A stretch of DNA of 64,000 nucleotides. Origin: Arbacia lixula (Eukaryota > Echinodermata > Echinoidea > Arbacioida > Arbaciidae). The position numbers were made by a program, and so were the translations under genes. Below, piece by piece: positions 45,479-53,656 of this stretch (the stretch's first letter is position 1; the number at the start of each line of letters is the position of its first letter). The notes under the pieces were generated by a model that did not search any database, had not been told where the DNA came from, and worked only from the letters and a program-made list of their open reading frames with translations. The stretch lies in contig OZ022589.1 of assembly GCA_963669155.1 (NCBI GenBank), forward strand, positions 18,754,441-18,818,440, read 5' to 3'.

Positions 45479-46682
45479 CACATAATTTATTGGTTTGATG
45501 CTTAACTTAAGCTGGTCGTACAGACTGTTTCACACGAAGGATCATCAGCGACTGGTAGTATGAAGAACACAATTAAAGTGCATACAGAGCATGTGCATTA
45601 AACATTGGGTTGACAGAGCATGTAAGCATGAATGGGGTTACTGAAGGGGTACATGTGCTTTGTTTATTACATGAGGGGTACTTAGGGGTCATTACTGCAT
45701 GGTTACAAGTGAGGTGGGGGGGGGGGGGGTTAGGGCTATGCATAACCAGCAAGGAGGAACTTTTCCTTGTGTCTACAGGTAGATATGAGTTCAGTTCAAG
45801 AGTTCAAGTTGTTGTTTTTATTTGCAGTGATGATGAAGAATTTCTCCCATAGGCAGAGGTTGCAGCATTTTGTGAGTGGAGAGTATGATTGTCCATGGCG
45901 TACGATCCTCCAGGTTATCTTGTGGGGTGTGCCCTCATCTTTCAGCTTCCAAATATGCTTGCTGAGCTCGGTGCTGTGCCTCTTCTCTTTATCCTTAAAT
46001 GATGCTTTGTGAGATGCATGCACAACCATACTCTCCACTCACAAAACGCTGCAACCTCTGCCTATGGGAGAAATTCTTCATCATCACTGCAAAGAAAAAC
46101 AACAACTTGAACTCTCGAACTGAACTCATATCTACCTGTAGACACAAGAAAAAGTTGAAAAATGAGGATTAATATCATAATGATAATTATCATTATTAAT
46201 ATTATAATTGTTATCATTATTTGTTTCACTATTATCATCATCATAATGAGTTATTAAGTAAGCAAATATCATACCCGAAAAACAAGGGGGATGATTTTAC
46301 ATGCCATCCCCTCATCCCCCCGTTGTCTACGCCCCTGCATGTTATTTGTTTGTATATAAATTATGTAAACCATGTTGTGCTAAAATCATGTCCAAATGTA
46401 AAAGCACAGCCCCTGGAAGAACAGTGTTAAACTTGTGAAAAAGGGGCACCCTGGGTAAATAAAATTAATATATTAAACCAATCAAGAAGATGATCATTAT
46501 CATCATCATTTCATCTCCTCAGTCGATTGTAATTGACATTTGAATTGGCCCTTCTGCAATTCTAGGTGAACGCGAAGGTCGCGAAAGCGTTTGAAACCCA
46601 GTCCGGTCGGTTCAAGCAGATGCCTGCACCCGTGAGCATGCTGAGGAAGAAGGTCTTCTTCTGCCCGGGACTCTACCAGTAA
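30447..46682 (+). CDS. Caspase-9-like initiator caspase, whole gene (8 coding exons, 431 aa)
   Basis: Join 30447-30578, 31519-31714, 32547-32638, 33403-33570, 34922-35159, 42633-42875, 43714-43823 and 46566-46682; all phases agree and the frame is open to TAA. Residues 1-90 are a CARD ([13 protein letters not shown]...[16 protein letters not shown]), which in the family docks to an Apaf-1-type adaptor. Residues 141-276 are the p20 protease core: [19 protein letters not shown] (Arg of the Asp pocket), THGEEG (catalytic His223) and QACRG (catalytic Cys273). Residues 277-346 are an Asp/Thr/Ala-rich linker for maturation cleavage. Residues 347-431 are p10 (AYCTVPGYVSWR, GSWFV, KQMP, LRKKVFF). The p10 signature and 431-residue length fit caspase-9 better than caspase-2. 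All key residues are present, so an active cytosolic cysteine protease that starts apoptosis is expected. No death-effector domain is seen. Confidence 0.9.
31519..31714 (+). CDS. Caspase exon 2: second half of CARD
   Basis: The acceptor GTTACCAG ends at 31518 and the donor GTAAGT starts at 31715, in phase 1. It encodes helices 4-6 of the CARD ([17 protein letters not shown], then [14 protein letters not shown]) and the start of a Ser/Pro-rich linker. Confidence 0.9.
31897..32226 (+). repeat. Intronic repeat shared with 40829-41132
   Basis: Long colinear similarity (GATTCTCTGGATGA, TGTGACATGTAATACCTACG, GTGATATCAAGTTGCA, CAGCCGCGC) to a segment in a later intron of the same gene. Both copies are in the same orientation. 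This is either a dispersed element without visible termini or a local duplication. Confidence 0.75.
32237..32475. repeat. C-rich minisatellite (CCCTCAC-CCCATCCCTC type)
   Basis: Irregular repeats of CCCATCCCTCCCTCAC with a CCCCCCCC run. The Pro/Ser/His-rich frames it creates are artefacts inside the intron. Confidence 0.9.
32547..32638 (+). CDS. Caspase exon 3: linker between CARD and p20
   Basis: A long T tract plus AG ends at 32546 and the donor GTAAGT begins at 32639. It encodes 31 residues ([18 protein letters not shown]...) and restores phase 0. Short and poorly conserved, as expected for this linker. Confidence 0.85.
33110..33175 (+). mobile_element. SINE/LINE 3' tail fragment
   Basis: A tail GGCCACCCTGCTCAAATAAA followed by A/T-rich repeats, like the tail of the SINE at 2780-3105. 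Intronic. Confidence 0.35.
33403..33570 (+). CDS. Caspase exon 4: start of p20
   Basis: The acceptor TTTTCAAG ends at 33402 and the donor GTAAGT is at 33571. It encodes 56 residues with [11 protein letters not shown], the substrate-pocket WRRGTNIDC and KQLGFKVMV, diagnostic of the caspase large subunit. Confidence 0.92.
33763..33793. repeat. (TG)n microsatellite
   Basis: A short intronic GT tract. A similar GT/GC tract lies at 34300-34332. Confidence 0.9.
34922..35159 (+). CDS. Caspase exon 5: catalytic His and Cys of p20
   Basis: The acceptor GACTGCAG ends at 34921 and the donor GTAAGC begins at 35160, in phase 1. It encodes [17 protein letters not shown] (catalytic His223) and [12 protein letters not shown] (catalytic Cys273). 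A short basic insert (KSRNKRTG) follows GTDG. Confidence 0.93.
35596..35838. mobile_element. Short MITE with CCTACTCTGACAAAA ends
   Basis: CCTACTCTGACAAAA on the left and TTTTTGTCAGAGTAGGG on the right form 15-bp inverted ends around about 240 bp of AT-rich sequence, in the long intron after exon 5. The flanking target duplication is unclear. Confidence 0.6.
36650..37360 (+). mobile_element. Non-autonomous DNA transposon, CAGGGATG family, copy 3
   Basis: A 711-bp intronic copy that starts CAGGGATGTGTTAGGAAGGA. It ends CATATCCCTG after a small deletion in the right arm and a duplicated CATAACTTTTCA nearby. No clear target duplication. Confidence 0.75.
38107..38310 (-). repeat. Dispersed repeat, inverted copy of 15868-16112
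   Basis: The reverse complement shares CTATGG-CCTGTA-CACGTTT, AAGAGAGCTTTTAAAG and CAATGAGAAAATACAAAGTT with 15868-16112. Its two minus-strand open frames are not genes. Confidence 0.6.
38337..39048 (-). mobile_element. Non-autonomous DNA transposon, CAGGGATG family, copy 4 (inverted)
   Basis: A 712-bp copy in the opposite orientation to copy 3, about 1 kb away in the same intron. TTTGAT flanks both sides (one base offset on the right). The two copies could pair as an inverted repeat in the pre-mRNA. Confidence 0.75.
39260..39384. repeat. 125-bp near-perfect hairpin in a caspase intron
   Basis: The left arm GAAGATTTAAAAACATTTT ... GGAACAACAATGGAA pairs with the right arm TTTCTATTGTTGTTCC ... 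AAAATGTTTTAAATC-CATCTTC around GATGCACATGATGGATCATG. It is a stem of about 60 bp with few mismatches and almost no loop. It could be a fold-back MITE or a transcribed small-RNA-like hairpin. Confidence 0.8.
39617..40021 (-). pseudogene. Gypsy retrotransposon RT-thumb/RNase H fragment
   Basis: A 134-codon open frame with [51 protein letters not shown] and [13 protein letters not shown], all typical of Gypsy RNase H. The expected first catalytic Asp region (normally D-A-S) reads GDALQNG, so the enzyme is probably inactive. No LTR was found nearby. It is antisense to the caspase gene. Confidence 0.8.
40590..40690 (+). mobile_element. Half-copy of the 24132-24307 MITE family
   Basis: ATCAGATAACCAATTTAGAA, then ACACAACAACGACCATTGTG and CACTAGCAACTGGC-like blocks match the left arm at 24132 onward. 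The right arm is absent. Confidence 0.6.
40829..41132 (+). repeat. Intronic repeat shared with 31897-32226
   Basis: Second copy of the repeat, in the long intron between caspase exons 5 and 6. It has several small deletions relative to the first copy. Confidence 0.75.
41520..42200. repeat. Degenerate repeats with tRNA-like promoter boxes
   Basis: TAGTATGTTATAGCTCAGTC at about 41757 has box A-like TAGCTCAGTCTACTAG and, 50 bp on, box B-like CGGGTTCATGG. Related starts lie at about 41524 (GTCAGTATATTGTAGC) and 42137 (TTAGTATGTTGTACATGCGC). A perfect box B, GGTTCGAATCC, lies at 41928-41938 within a plausible T-arm. These suggest tRNA-derived SINE relics, not a functional tRNA gene, since no complete cloverleaf could be folded. 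Confidence 0.4.
42633..42875 (+). CDS. Caspase exon 6: inter-subunit linker and start of p10
   Basis: The acceptor TGTGTCCAG ends at 42632 and the donor GTAACG begins at 42876, phase 1 in and out. It encodes an 80-residue Ala/Thr/Asp-rich segment and then [13 protein letters not shown], the conserved p10 start. Many Asp residues (286, 300, 309, 313, 317, 327 and others) offer cleavage sites. It is unusually GC-rich for the window. Confidence 0.9.
43714..43823 (+). CDS. Caspase exon 7: p10 substrate-binding segment
   Basis: The acceptor TTTCTCTAG ends at 43713 and the donor GTAGGT begins at 43824. It encodes [20 protein letters not shown], holding the p10 Arg362 and Trp of the specificity pocket, and ends in phase 0. 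Confidence 0.92.
43892..43932. repeat. Interstitial telomere-like (TTAGGG)n tract
   Basis: About six TTAGGG-type units with two variants (TCAGGG, TTTAGGG), in the last caspase intron. Confidence 0.9.
43977..44640. repeat. (TTTA)n microsatellite and possible LINE 3' region in antisense
   Basis: About 11 TTTA units followed by ATTCATTCCTGCATAG and AT-rich sequence. A run of (GAATGAATAAATAAA)-like tail on the minus strand would fit a CR1-like 3' end, but no coding part is seen. A poly-G tract lies at about 44350. Confidence 0.35.
44641..45420. other. Intron sequence, nothing recognised
   Basis: Part of the final caspase intron. No coding or element signatures were recognised. Confidence 0.35.
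45424..45475. repeat. (AT)n microsatellite
   Basis: About 25 AT units. Confidence 0.95.
45766..46150 (-). mobile_element. Penelope-like element fragment (GIY-YIG region) in fold-back form
   Basis: On the minus strand, 46015-45770 reads [35 protein letters not shown] and RTELISTC. These are signatures of the GIY-YIG endonuclease C-terminal region of Penelope-like elements. The last 120 bp ([10 protein letters not shown] through STCRH) is repeated in inverted orientation on the plus strand at 46028-46150, giving arms of about 120 bp around a loop of about 145 bp. It lies in the last caspase intron, upstream of the final exon. Confidence 0.7.
46385..46475 (+). mobile_element. SINE/LINE 3' tail fragment
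   Basis: GGGGCACCCTGGGTAAATAA and AAATTAATAT resemble the SINE tail at 3050-3095. Intronic. Confidence 0.35.
46566..46682 (+). CDS. Caspase exon 8: C-terminus of p10
   Basis: The acceptor AATTCTAG ends at 46565. It encodes 38 residues ([10 protein letters not shown] ... [20 protein letters not shown]) and a TAA at 46680-46682. The KQMP...LRKK(V/L)FF block is the clearest caspase-9 signature. Confidence 0.93.
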   Translation: MNAKVAKAFETQSGRFKQMPAPVSMLRKKVFFCPGLYQ

Positions 46683-47453
46683 GCCAGGGGGTGTGTCACG
46701 GAGATGTGCGTTAAGTTAAGCACGACTGGTTACCTGTCCTTGGGTGTCAAATCAGATCCTCAATTACTGTGATTACTATCAGCTTAAGTTGAAATCTTGT
46801 TGGAAATTCTCGTCACTAACAAACGTCTAAAGAGAAGTTGATAATTTGTCAAAGTTGATTCGGATTGTAGAATATTCACTTCCACTTTGTTAGCACAACA
46901 ACAGGTCACCAGTCGTGCGTAAAGTCGTGCGTAACATTTTGGTGAAGCTGAGCCCAGGGCGGGCAAGGATGTTCCTTCCTGATTCAGTGCGAGGGGCCTC
47001 TCTCAGCGATGCATGGGGTCCGTCGACCTGTAGGAATAGAGTCCACATTCAAAGAAAGGTTAACCTTCAGGGAGTTTTGAAGTTAGGAGACGGAGCAGCA
47101 CACTATGAACTGTATGTGGGTAGTGTTTGGCTGTTTACAATAGTGTGACGAGCATGCTGTAGCCTTGCAGCGATGCTGACATTTCTATCAAGTCTATTTT
47201 CGGTGTGTGTTTGCTAGGATACACTTGCAAGGAATGTAAATGTGGTATTAAGTTGCAAAGGATATAATTAGTGTGACATTGACTGTTTTGATAATTCAGG
47301 GCTGTGTTTCATAAAAAGTTGAGCATGAATGACCTAAATCTAGCTGAAATGTGCTCTTATCCGATCAGAAACAAAAACAATTCTAGCTTGTAAAAAAAAA
47401 TGTAACATGTCATTGATGATGATCTCTAACAAATGTACTTTCATCCAATAAAA
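46683..47453 (+). other. Likely caspase 3' UTR
   Basis: No further open frame. AATAAA lies at 47448-47453. The region is interrupted by a short MITE at 46708-46937. Confidence 0.4.
46708..46937. mobile_element. Short MITE in the caspase 3' UTR
   Basis: GTTAAGCACGACTGGTTACC on the left is inverted on the right as GGTCACCAGTCGTGCGTAA, followed by a second GTCGTGCGTAAC. The element is about 230 bp, AT-rich inside. Confidence 0.65.
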
Positions 47454-49011
47454 ATACAGCGTTTCACTATCTTATAGCACTCACGTTGTGATATCTTAAA
47501 AATAAATGGTATATATCTAGGGCTTGCATGTTACTCTTTGTTTTTTTTTAATGCAAGAACTTAAATAACACTTCTGCATAATTACAGGAAATCGTACCCC
47601 GCGACTTATTGTGGGTTTCGGGCTTGGTGGTCATATATGTGCGATTCATTTCGAAGACTGCAATGCGTTATTTCTCCGAATAAAAAATGCAAACTTTACC
47701 AAGGTAAATTACTTACTTTGACCGTAAAATTGTGCTCTGATTTAAAACCCCAAGTTTCACTGAATGTTGTGGTGTATTCAAATACATGTAGTTAGGGGTG
47801 CTTTTTAAGAAATAATTTAAAAAGGATGTTTATTGTGCTTACCAATGCAGAAAGCTTATGAGCATTGTGTGTTATAAATGGGTGATGCAATACACATTAT
47901 GAATTGTGTCAGATTAGTAAAGTGTGTAGGCAATGTGCAATACTAAGATGTCTAGTTTGAATGTTTAATCATGTTAGTGTTGTCAGTGTAAAAATAACAT
48001 TACTGATAAATATCATTTAGAAAATAGTATTTTTTTCGGTAACAACATGTGTTTGTACTTTTTCAGGACATTTGTCTAGAAAGCTTTCGGTGTTTAAACC
48101 GAAAACAAATGAGATAACATGGACGTAGAAGGAGAGGGTGGTGATGAGATTTGTGAACTAGTCACATTGTTACCAAGGCAAACAAAACATTGACACTTCA
48201 AGTTGAATGAAACTACAACAAATAAAAACATCACTACACAAAATGGGCCAATGGGCTTACTTTCTACCACTGTTCATTTCAAGTTGAAAGACGCTGTCAT
48301 GAAACGGTTTCACATATTTGGATATTCGCGTGACCATTCTAAATTGAATGCATTTCATTTGAAGTGTTTTTTTTTCATGCTGTGAGTTTCATCAATGTGA
48401 AAGTCACATTTCCAGAACATTATTGTGAAAGCATCTTTATTACTGTCAACAAAAAGTATATATTTTGAGCCACATTGTTTAGACTCGTTTCAAATCAACA
48501 GTGCGTTTATTGGCTGCATGTACCCCTTAAAAAGATGTTTGAACTAACTATAACAATCTCATTTTCATTCAAATTTTGTTTAGAATGTCTTGATTTGTAA
48601 CTGTTCCATATTACCTTTACATGTTTAGAATGAGAGACTTTTGTTGATGACGTCATTAATTCTTGTTATCTCATTAATCAGTTGCAGTATGACCACAGTT
48701 TTGTTACCAAATAAAGAGAAGAAGTTACTGAAGAAGATACAACAATTCCTGTCTATGTAAATTTCATGTTTATGTAAATTATGCAATTGTGCTAAAGGGT
48801 CTACAATTTCCCACACTTAACCTGTGTTAAGATTTTGCTCATTGCCAGAACTGCTGAACCAAATAAACACTAAAGTGTGCATTAGTGTGATATATCAAGA
48901 TGGCTCATGAGGGCAAACTTTCTCATTCTTAAAGTGAAAAAACAGCTTGCAGCATAAGCACAGAAATAGGGAACGTATTTCATGGTGAGTGAAACTCTCC
49001 CTAGTCTGTTA
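47454..49011. other. Region between the convergent caspase and transporter genes
   Basis: AT-rich. TTTATT hexamers at about 48437 and 48505 could be polyadenylation signals for the minus-strand transporter gene. No other gene was recognised. Confidence 0.4.
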
Positions 49012-49118
49012 TTACCGTAGTCTTGCAAACACCAAAGTGAGAAGAGCTACCATCGAGTTCGCCACTCCGAGTGACAGGAAGACAACAGTGTATGACCCAG
49101 AGACATCATAAATGAAAC
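49012..49118 (-). CDS. Transporter exon 4: last helix and C-terminus
   Basis: Minus-strand acceptor TTACCACAG. It encodes FIYDVSGSYTVVFLSLG and MVALLTLVFARLR before TAA, matching the SLC16 pattern of a Y-D-x-x-G-S-Y start to helix 11/12. Very short cytosolic tail. Confidence 0.8.
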
Positions 49119-52100
49119 CTGTGGTAAAGAGAATATAAAACGAGCGATTATGACCAGCATTCTACAATGCGATTACAACAAAATGAAATCAATGAACTCG
49201 ATCGTAATGAGTCCTTTTGAGGGCTGTTCAATATACATTTCAAATCTGAACGTAGGGATTGGTCACTGGCACTGGAAGAATTGTTTTAATGTGGCATCTT
49301 GAGTTTGATTTCAATTAATGTTTATAGGGTCATTAAAGTGATGATATTGTCATAATATTTAGATATCACAATATACGTCCTTAATCGTAAAGAGAGGGTG
49401 TAACCGGGGAGCAAAACATGTTTACACGACATGGGCTGTTGTAAAAGGTTGTTTGGTATCAATGTGTTCGGAAGACCAGTCTGTACATTTTCTAAGTAGA
49501 CTACCTATGCTGCTGGAAAAAATGGCACTTTTTCAAAATGGCCGCCGTGAAAATGTAGTATTAACCACTATTTAAAATAACTTTTGAATGGAACATCTTC
49601 CCACATCATATAAGGTATCATATCAAAGTACATGAAATTTCCTACAAGATAATACCACACTTGTTAGGCTCTGTGGTGATTTTTATAACAATTCGGGGCA
49701 AAGAATGTGAATTTTTGACATATTTTTCAAAGATTTTAATTTCAGGGTAATGCATATTCCTTCATATTTCCGATAATTTATTCATCAACGAAATGAGACT
49801 GTAAGAGAACTGTCCAAGCATCTGTCCTAAACGATGTGCAAAATTCAATTACAGTGCTTATCTCGATATGAAGTAAAGTAATCTAAAGTCCATACCTTGA
49901 TGTTAGCCAAAGCCGCTTTTTTCCATTTCTGTTCCTCTGCCATATGTTTAACACGCAAAACTGTTTATTGAGTATGTCTATTCCTTGTGTCCATTATGGG
50001 CCTCCTGTGTCCACATTTCTCCGATATTACAATTTGTTTCTTATCTTCTTCATCATGATAGGGGTGTTCATAATGAAGATTTAAGGGTTTGCCAAGCCTG
50101 ACGCAGGTGAAAACCTCCAAGTGAGGAACCCGCCTTAAATACAGGTTGTATTTTAATGTATGTTTTCATGCCTATGAATCATGTTTGTTATCACCGATTC
50201 CTGCTTTTGATTTATCACCTTAAAATAATAGTAGAGTGACATGATGCACTGGTCTTGACATCCACTATGACCTAACAAATAACCGCCATATTCCAAAATT
50301 GCCGCCACGAGTGACTATTTGTGACCATAACACGGCTTATACAGTATAAAGAGTTTCAATTTATGTGGCGTTAAACTGATTACAGGGGTTAGGTAATCCA
50401 TGAAATTATTCAAAGTGATCTATGAAATATAACAGCTGATACTGATGCCGACAGGTGTTTTTTCTTCATCAACTTACATTGCTATATTGATCTGGTTCAA
50501 TGTTTTGGACTTAGGAGAACCATAACTATACACTACAGCTCAAAGGAATTAGCATAGGGAAAGGGAAATGGAAGAAAGGGAAGGGGCCTCAGTTTTAAAC
50601 CGCTGCTAGTTCAGCATGAAACACGATGCTTTAGCCTAAAAAGCATCATGTTTCATGTAAAATTGAGGCTCCTTCCCTTCCTTCCATTTCCATTTCCCTA
50701 TGCCAATTCATTTGAGCTGCAGTGCATATATCAAGATTTTTACTGTTCTCAATTTTTACACATTATATACAGCAAATATTTAGACATTATCCTAAATCTT
50801 TAATCTATTAATGAAAAGAGTTTATGAAATATGAATTCATCAATTGTATAAAAGAAATTAATTTGGGGTGGGTATTGTTAAAATCATTTCTTTTCTAGAA
50901 ATTTGACATTTCCCCACATCATGTGAGGTATCAAATAAAGTGGATAACATGTCAAACACGGTGGTACCACATTTGGGGGGCTTTGAGGTGATTTTCATTA
51001 CAATATTTGGCAAAGTATTTGCATTTTGATAATATTCTCAAAAAAAATTGAATTCTATACAATACTAATTTTGTCATATTTTAGAAAATACTTACACTAA
51101 CAAAATGAACGGTGCCTTAACTAATGTTACATATGATGTGCAAATATCATATTTGCAACAACCCCTTTATATTACTATTATGATATTTAAAGACATACCT
51201 GACGTCATCTCTCCAGAAGAAACGCCTAGGCTGAATAACACGAACGCGTAGCTAAGCGCTGATGAAAAGTTATCTGGATCTCGTACGGCCAGCCTTGTCG
51301 TTACTATGGAAAAGCCGTCGATTCCAAATAGCAGTATGCCCTGGATGATTGCTGCACTTCCCATACTCCAGAACGAAGTGACAAGTGGATCGAGGAAGAA
51401 TACCACAGCAGATAGCGTACAGCAAACGGAGTAATATACCATCAAGTTGTAACCGAGCTTGTCCACGGCAAGGAAGAGGCAGCGGCCTATGAGTCCACTG
51501 GCTCCGGCGATCGTAGAGAGTAAGACCGCCCGACGAGCGGGAATACCCAGCCACTCCGCGTGAGGAACGAGAAACAGAAGCCAGCCGTAAATTGCATAGG
51601 CGTGGATGAAGTTTCCAACGAATATAAGAGCAAATAAAGGTTCCTTGTAGAAAATCAGTGATTTTGCGAATTGTTTGAGTTGTATCTGAATGCATGAACT
51701 CTCTGCGTGGTTTGGCAAAGCACTGCGTTTGGACGTGCACGCTCCGCCTGCTCTCCCCTGGAGCAACAACGCTTTCTCCTGCCCTATGCCAGAATCACAT
51801 GACAGTTGATAATTTTCATCAGAACTATCGACTCCGTCGTATGTTGTGACGTCATCGCACTCTTGGGTCAAATCAAAGTCCCTGCTCCGTTCCTGTTCTT
51901 TCGAGTGCAGATTTTCCTCATCGGTATGACTACGATTCGCTCTTCCTGGATGCGGGTCATCGTTCCTGTTTCCAAGGTCACGCTGCTCTTTCGAAGCGCG
52001 GGGCCTCACGGTCGCTCCGCACGCCGCGACGTTAAGGAGCAGTCCTCCCATGATAAGGAACGATCCATGGTAGCCGTACGCCTCCAGGCAGCTTTCAATC

Positions 52101-53602
52101 AAGGGAGGCATGGTAAACACGCCCACTGTCAATCCGAAATTTGATAAGGAGATCCAGAGGAAAAATGACGTAGTGAAGTGGTCATTGAACGCCATAACCA
52201 CGGGGAAGTTAGTCAAGCTCATACTGAGACCTGGAATACATGCGAGAAGACAACAGCATCTAAATACATATATATTAATATTTTCCTTCAAATGAATTTG
52301 TCCTTATTGAGCACCTTCTCATACACAAAACATGAAATCTAGTATACCCAGACCCCAGGAACATAAATAACGTTCATAGTGTTGGGACAGGAGCAGAAAA
52401 AAATATCACCATATCACCATAAAATGGTCCAACATAAATCTTCATAATCCTGTTTCGAATCCACCATCGCTACAGTTGGTTATTAGGCAACCTATTTCAC
52501 ATGGTTGGTCCCACATAGATAGCGTTTGTTAACAATGTTTCGTTCTAGTGTTACAAAGTTGAAATATGTAGGCGCATATGTTTGGTAGAAAAGTGTAGAA
52601 AGAAAGATGCACCCACTAAGACATCAAAATGCAACCTGACGTTGGCATCTTTCCGTATGAACACTGCTCCTCACACTGGTTTTAGGCTTGATGATGTGGA
52701 TGGGAATGTTCTTGCTAGTTTGAAGCTGCTTGAGGTCACCATATACAAGAAACCTTAAATGGGACCTGTATTTTTCTGACATAGTTCCAATGGCTTCTCG
52801 TAGACGTTATTATGAAATAATCCAAAACCCCAATCAAGGGCATGACAACAGTGTACACCAAATAAATTGGACCTAATCTGGAATACGCTAACTCCGTATG
52901 GTATACTTTCATCACATAATTTCAGCGACGTTTAAGCGACGTTTAAAAATTTCTTCTTTCTTCGACAGAAAATATAAGAACCTACTCCCTCCTTTTCAAT
53001 CACACCCTTATGGGGATCAACTCAGAAACATGTCCGAGTTAACAAGACCAAATGCAATGCTGAAAGATAAAGTAATTCCACTTTACTGCACTTAACTGGT
53101 TTTTGTTCAACTTTATACTTGTCCTTGCATACAATTGATTTAATATGGATATAATTTGGTCATATAATATGATGTCACATGAACGTTACAATGGTAACAC
53201 TGTACATTATTGTGCTTGTTATTGAGTGCGTATGTGTTCAGTTTAAAATCCTCACTCTTGTATTCAAATGCCTATGTGGAAATACTCCTGTCTATCTTAC
53301 TGAACTCATCAAACAATACCAGCCTAGTCGTAATCTTCATTCTCAATCAAGAAATCTTCTCTCTGAAATTCGTGTAAAATCTAAGACATTCGGTGATAGA
53401 GCTTTTGCAAATATGGCACCCAAATTATGGAATAACCTCCCCAGGGCATTAGATCATTGACAGACTTCGGTCAATTCAAATCAAGACTAGAGACACATCT
53501 GTTTGATAATCATGAGCTATTTTCAAGTTCTCACATGAACAATTTTTACTTTCACACGCATAGAGACAATTTGAATGGTATTATGCGTCTCTAAGAATTG
53601 AA

Positions 53603-53656
<54 letters not shown>

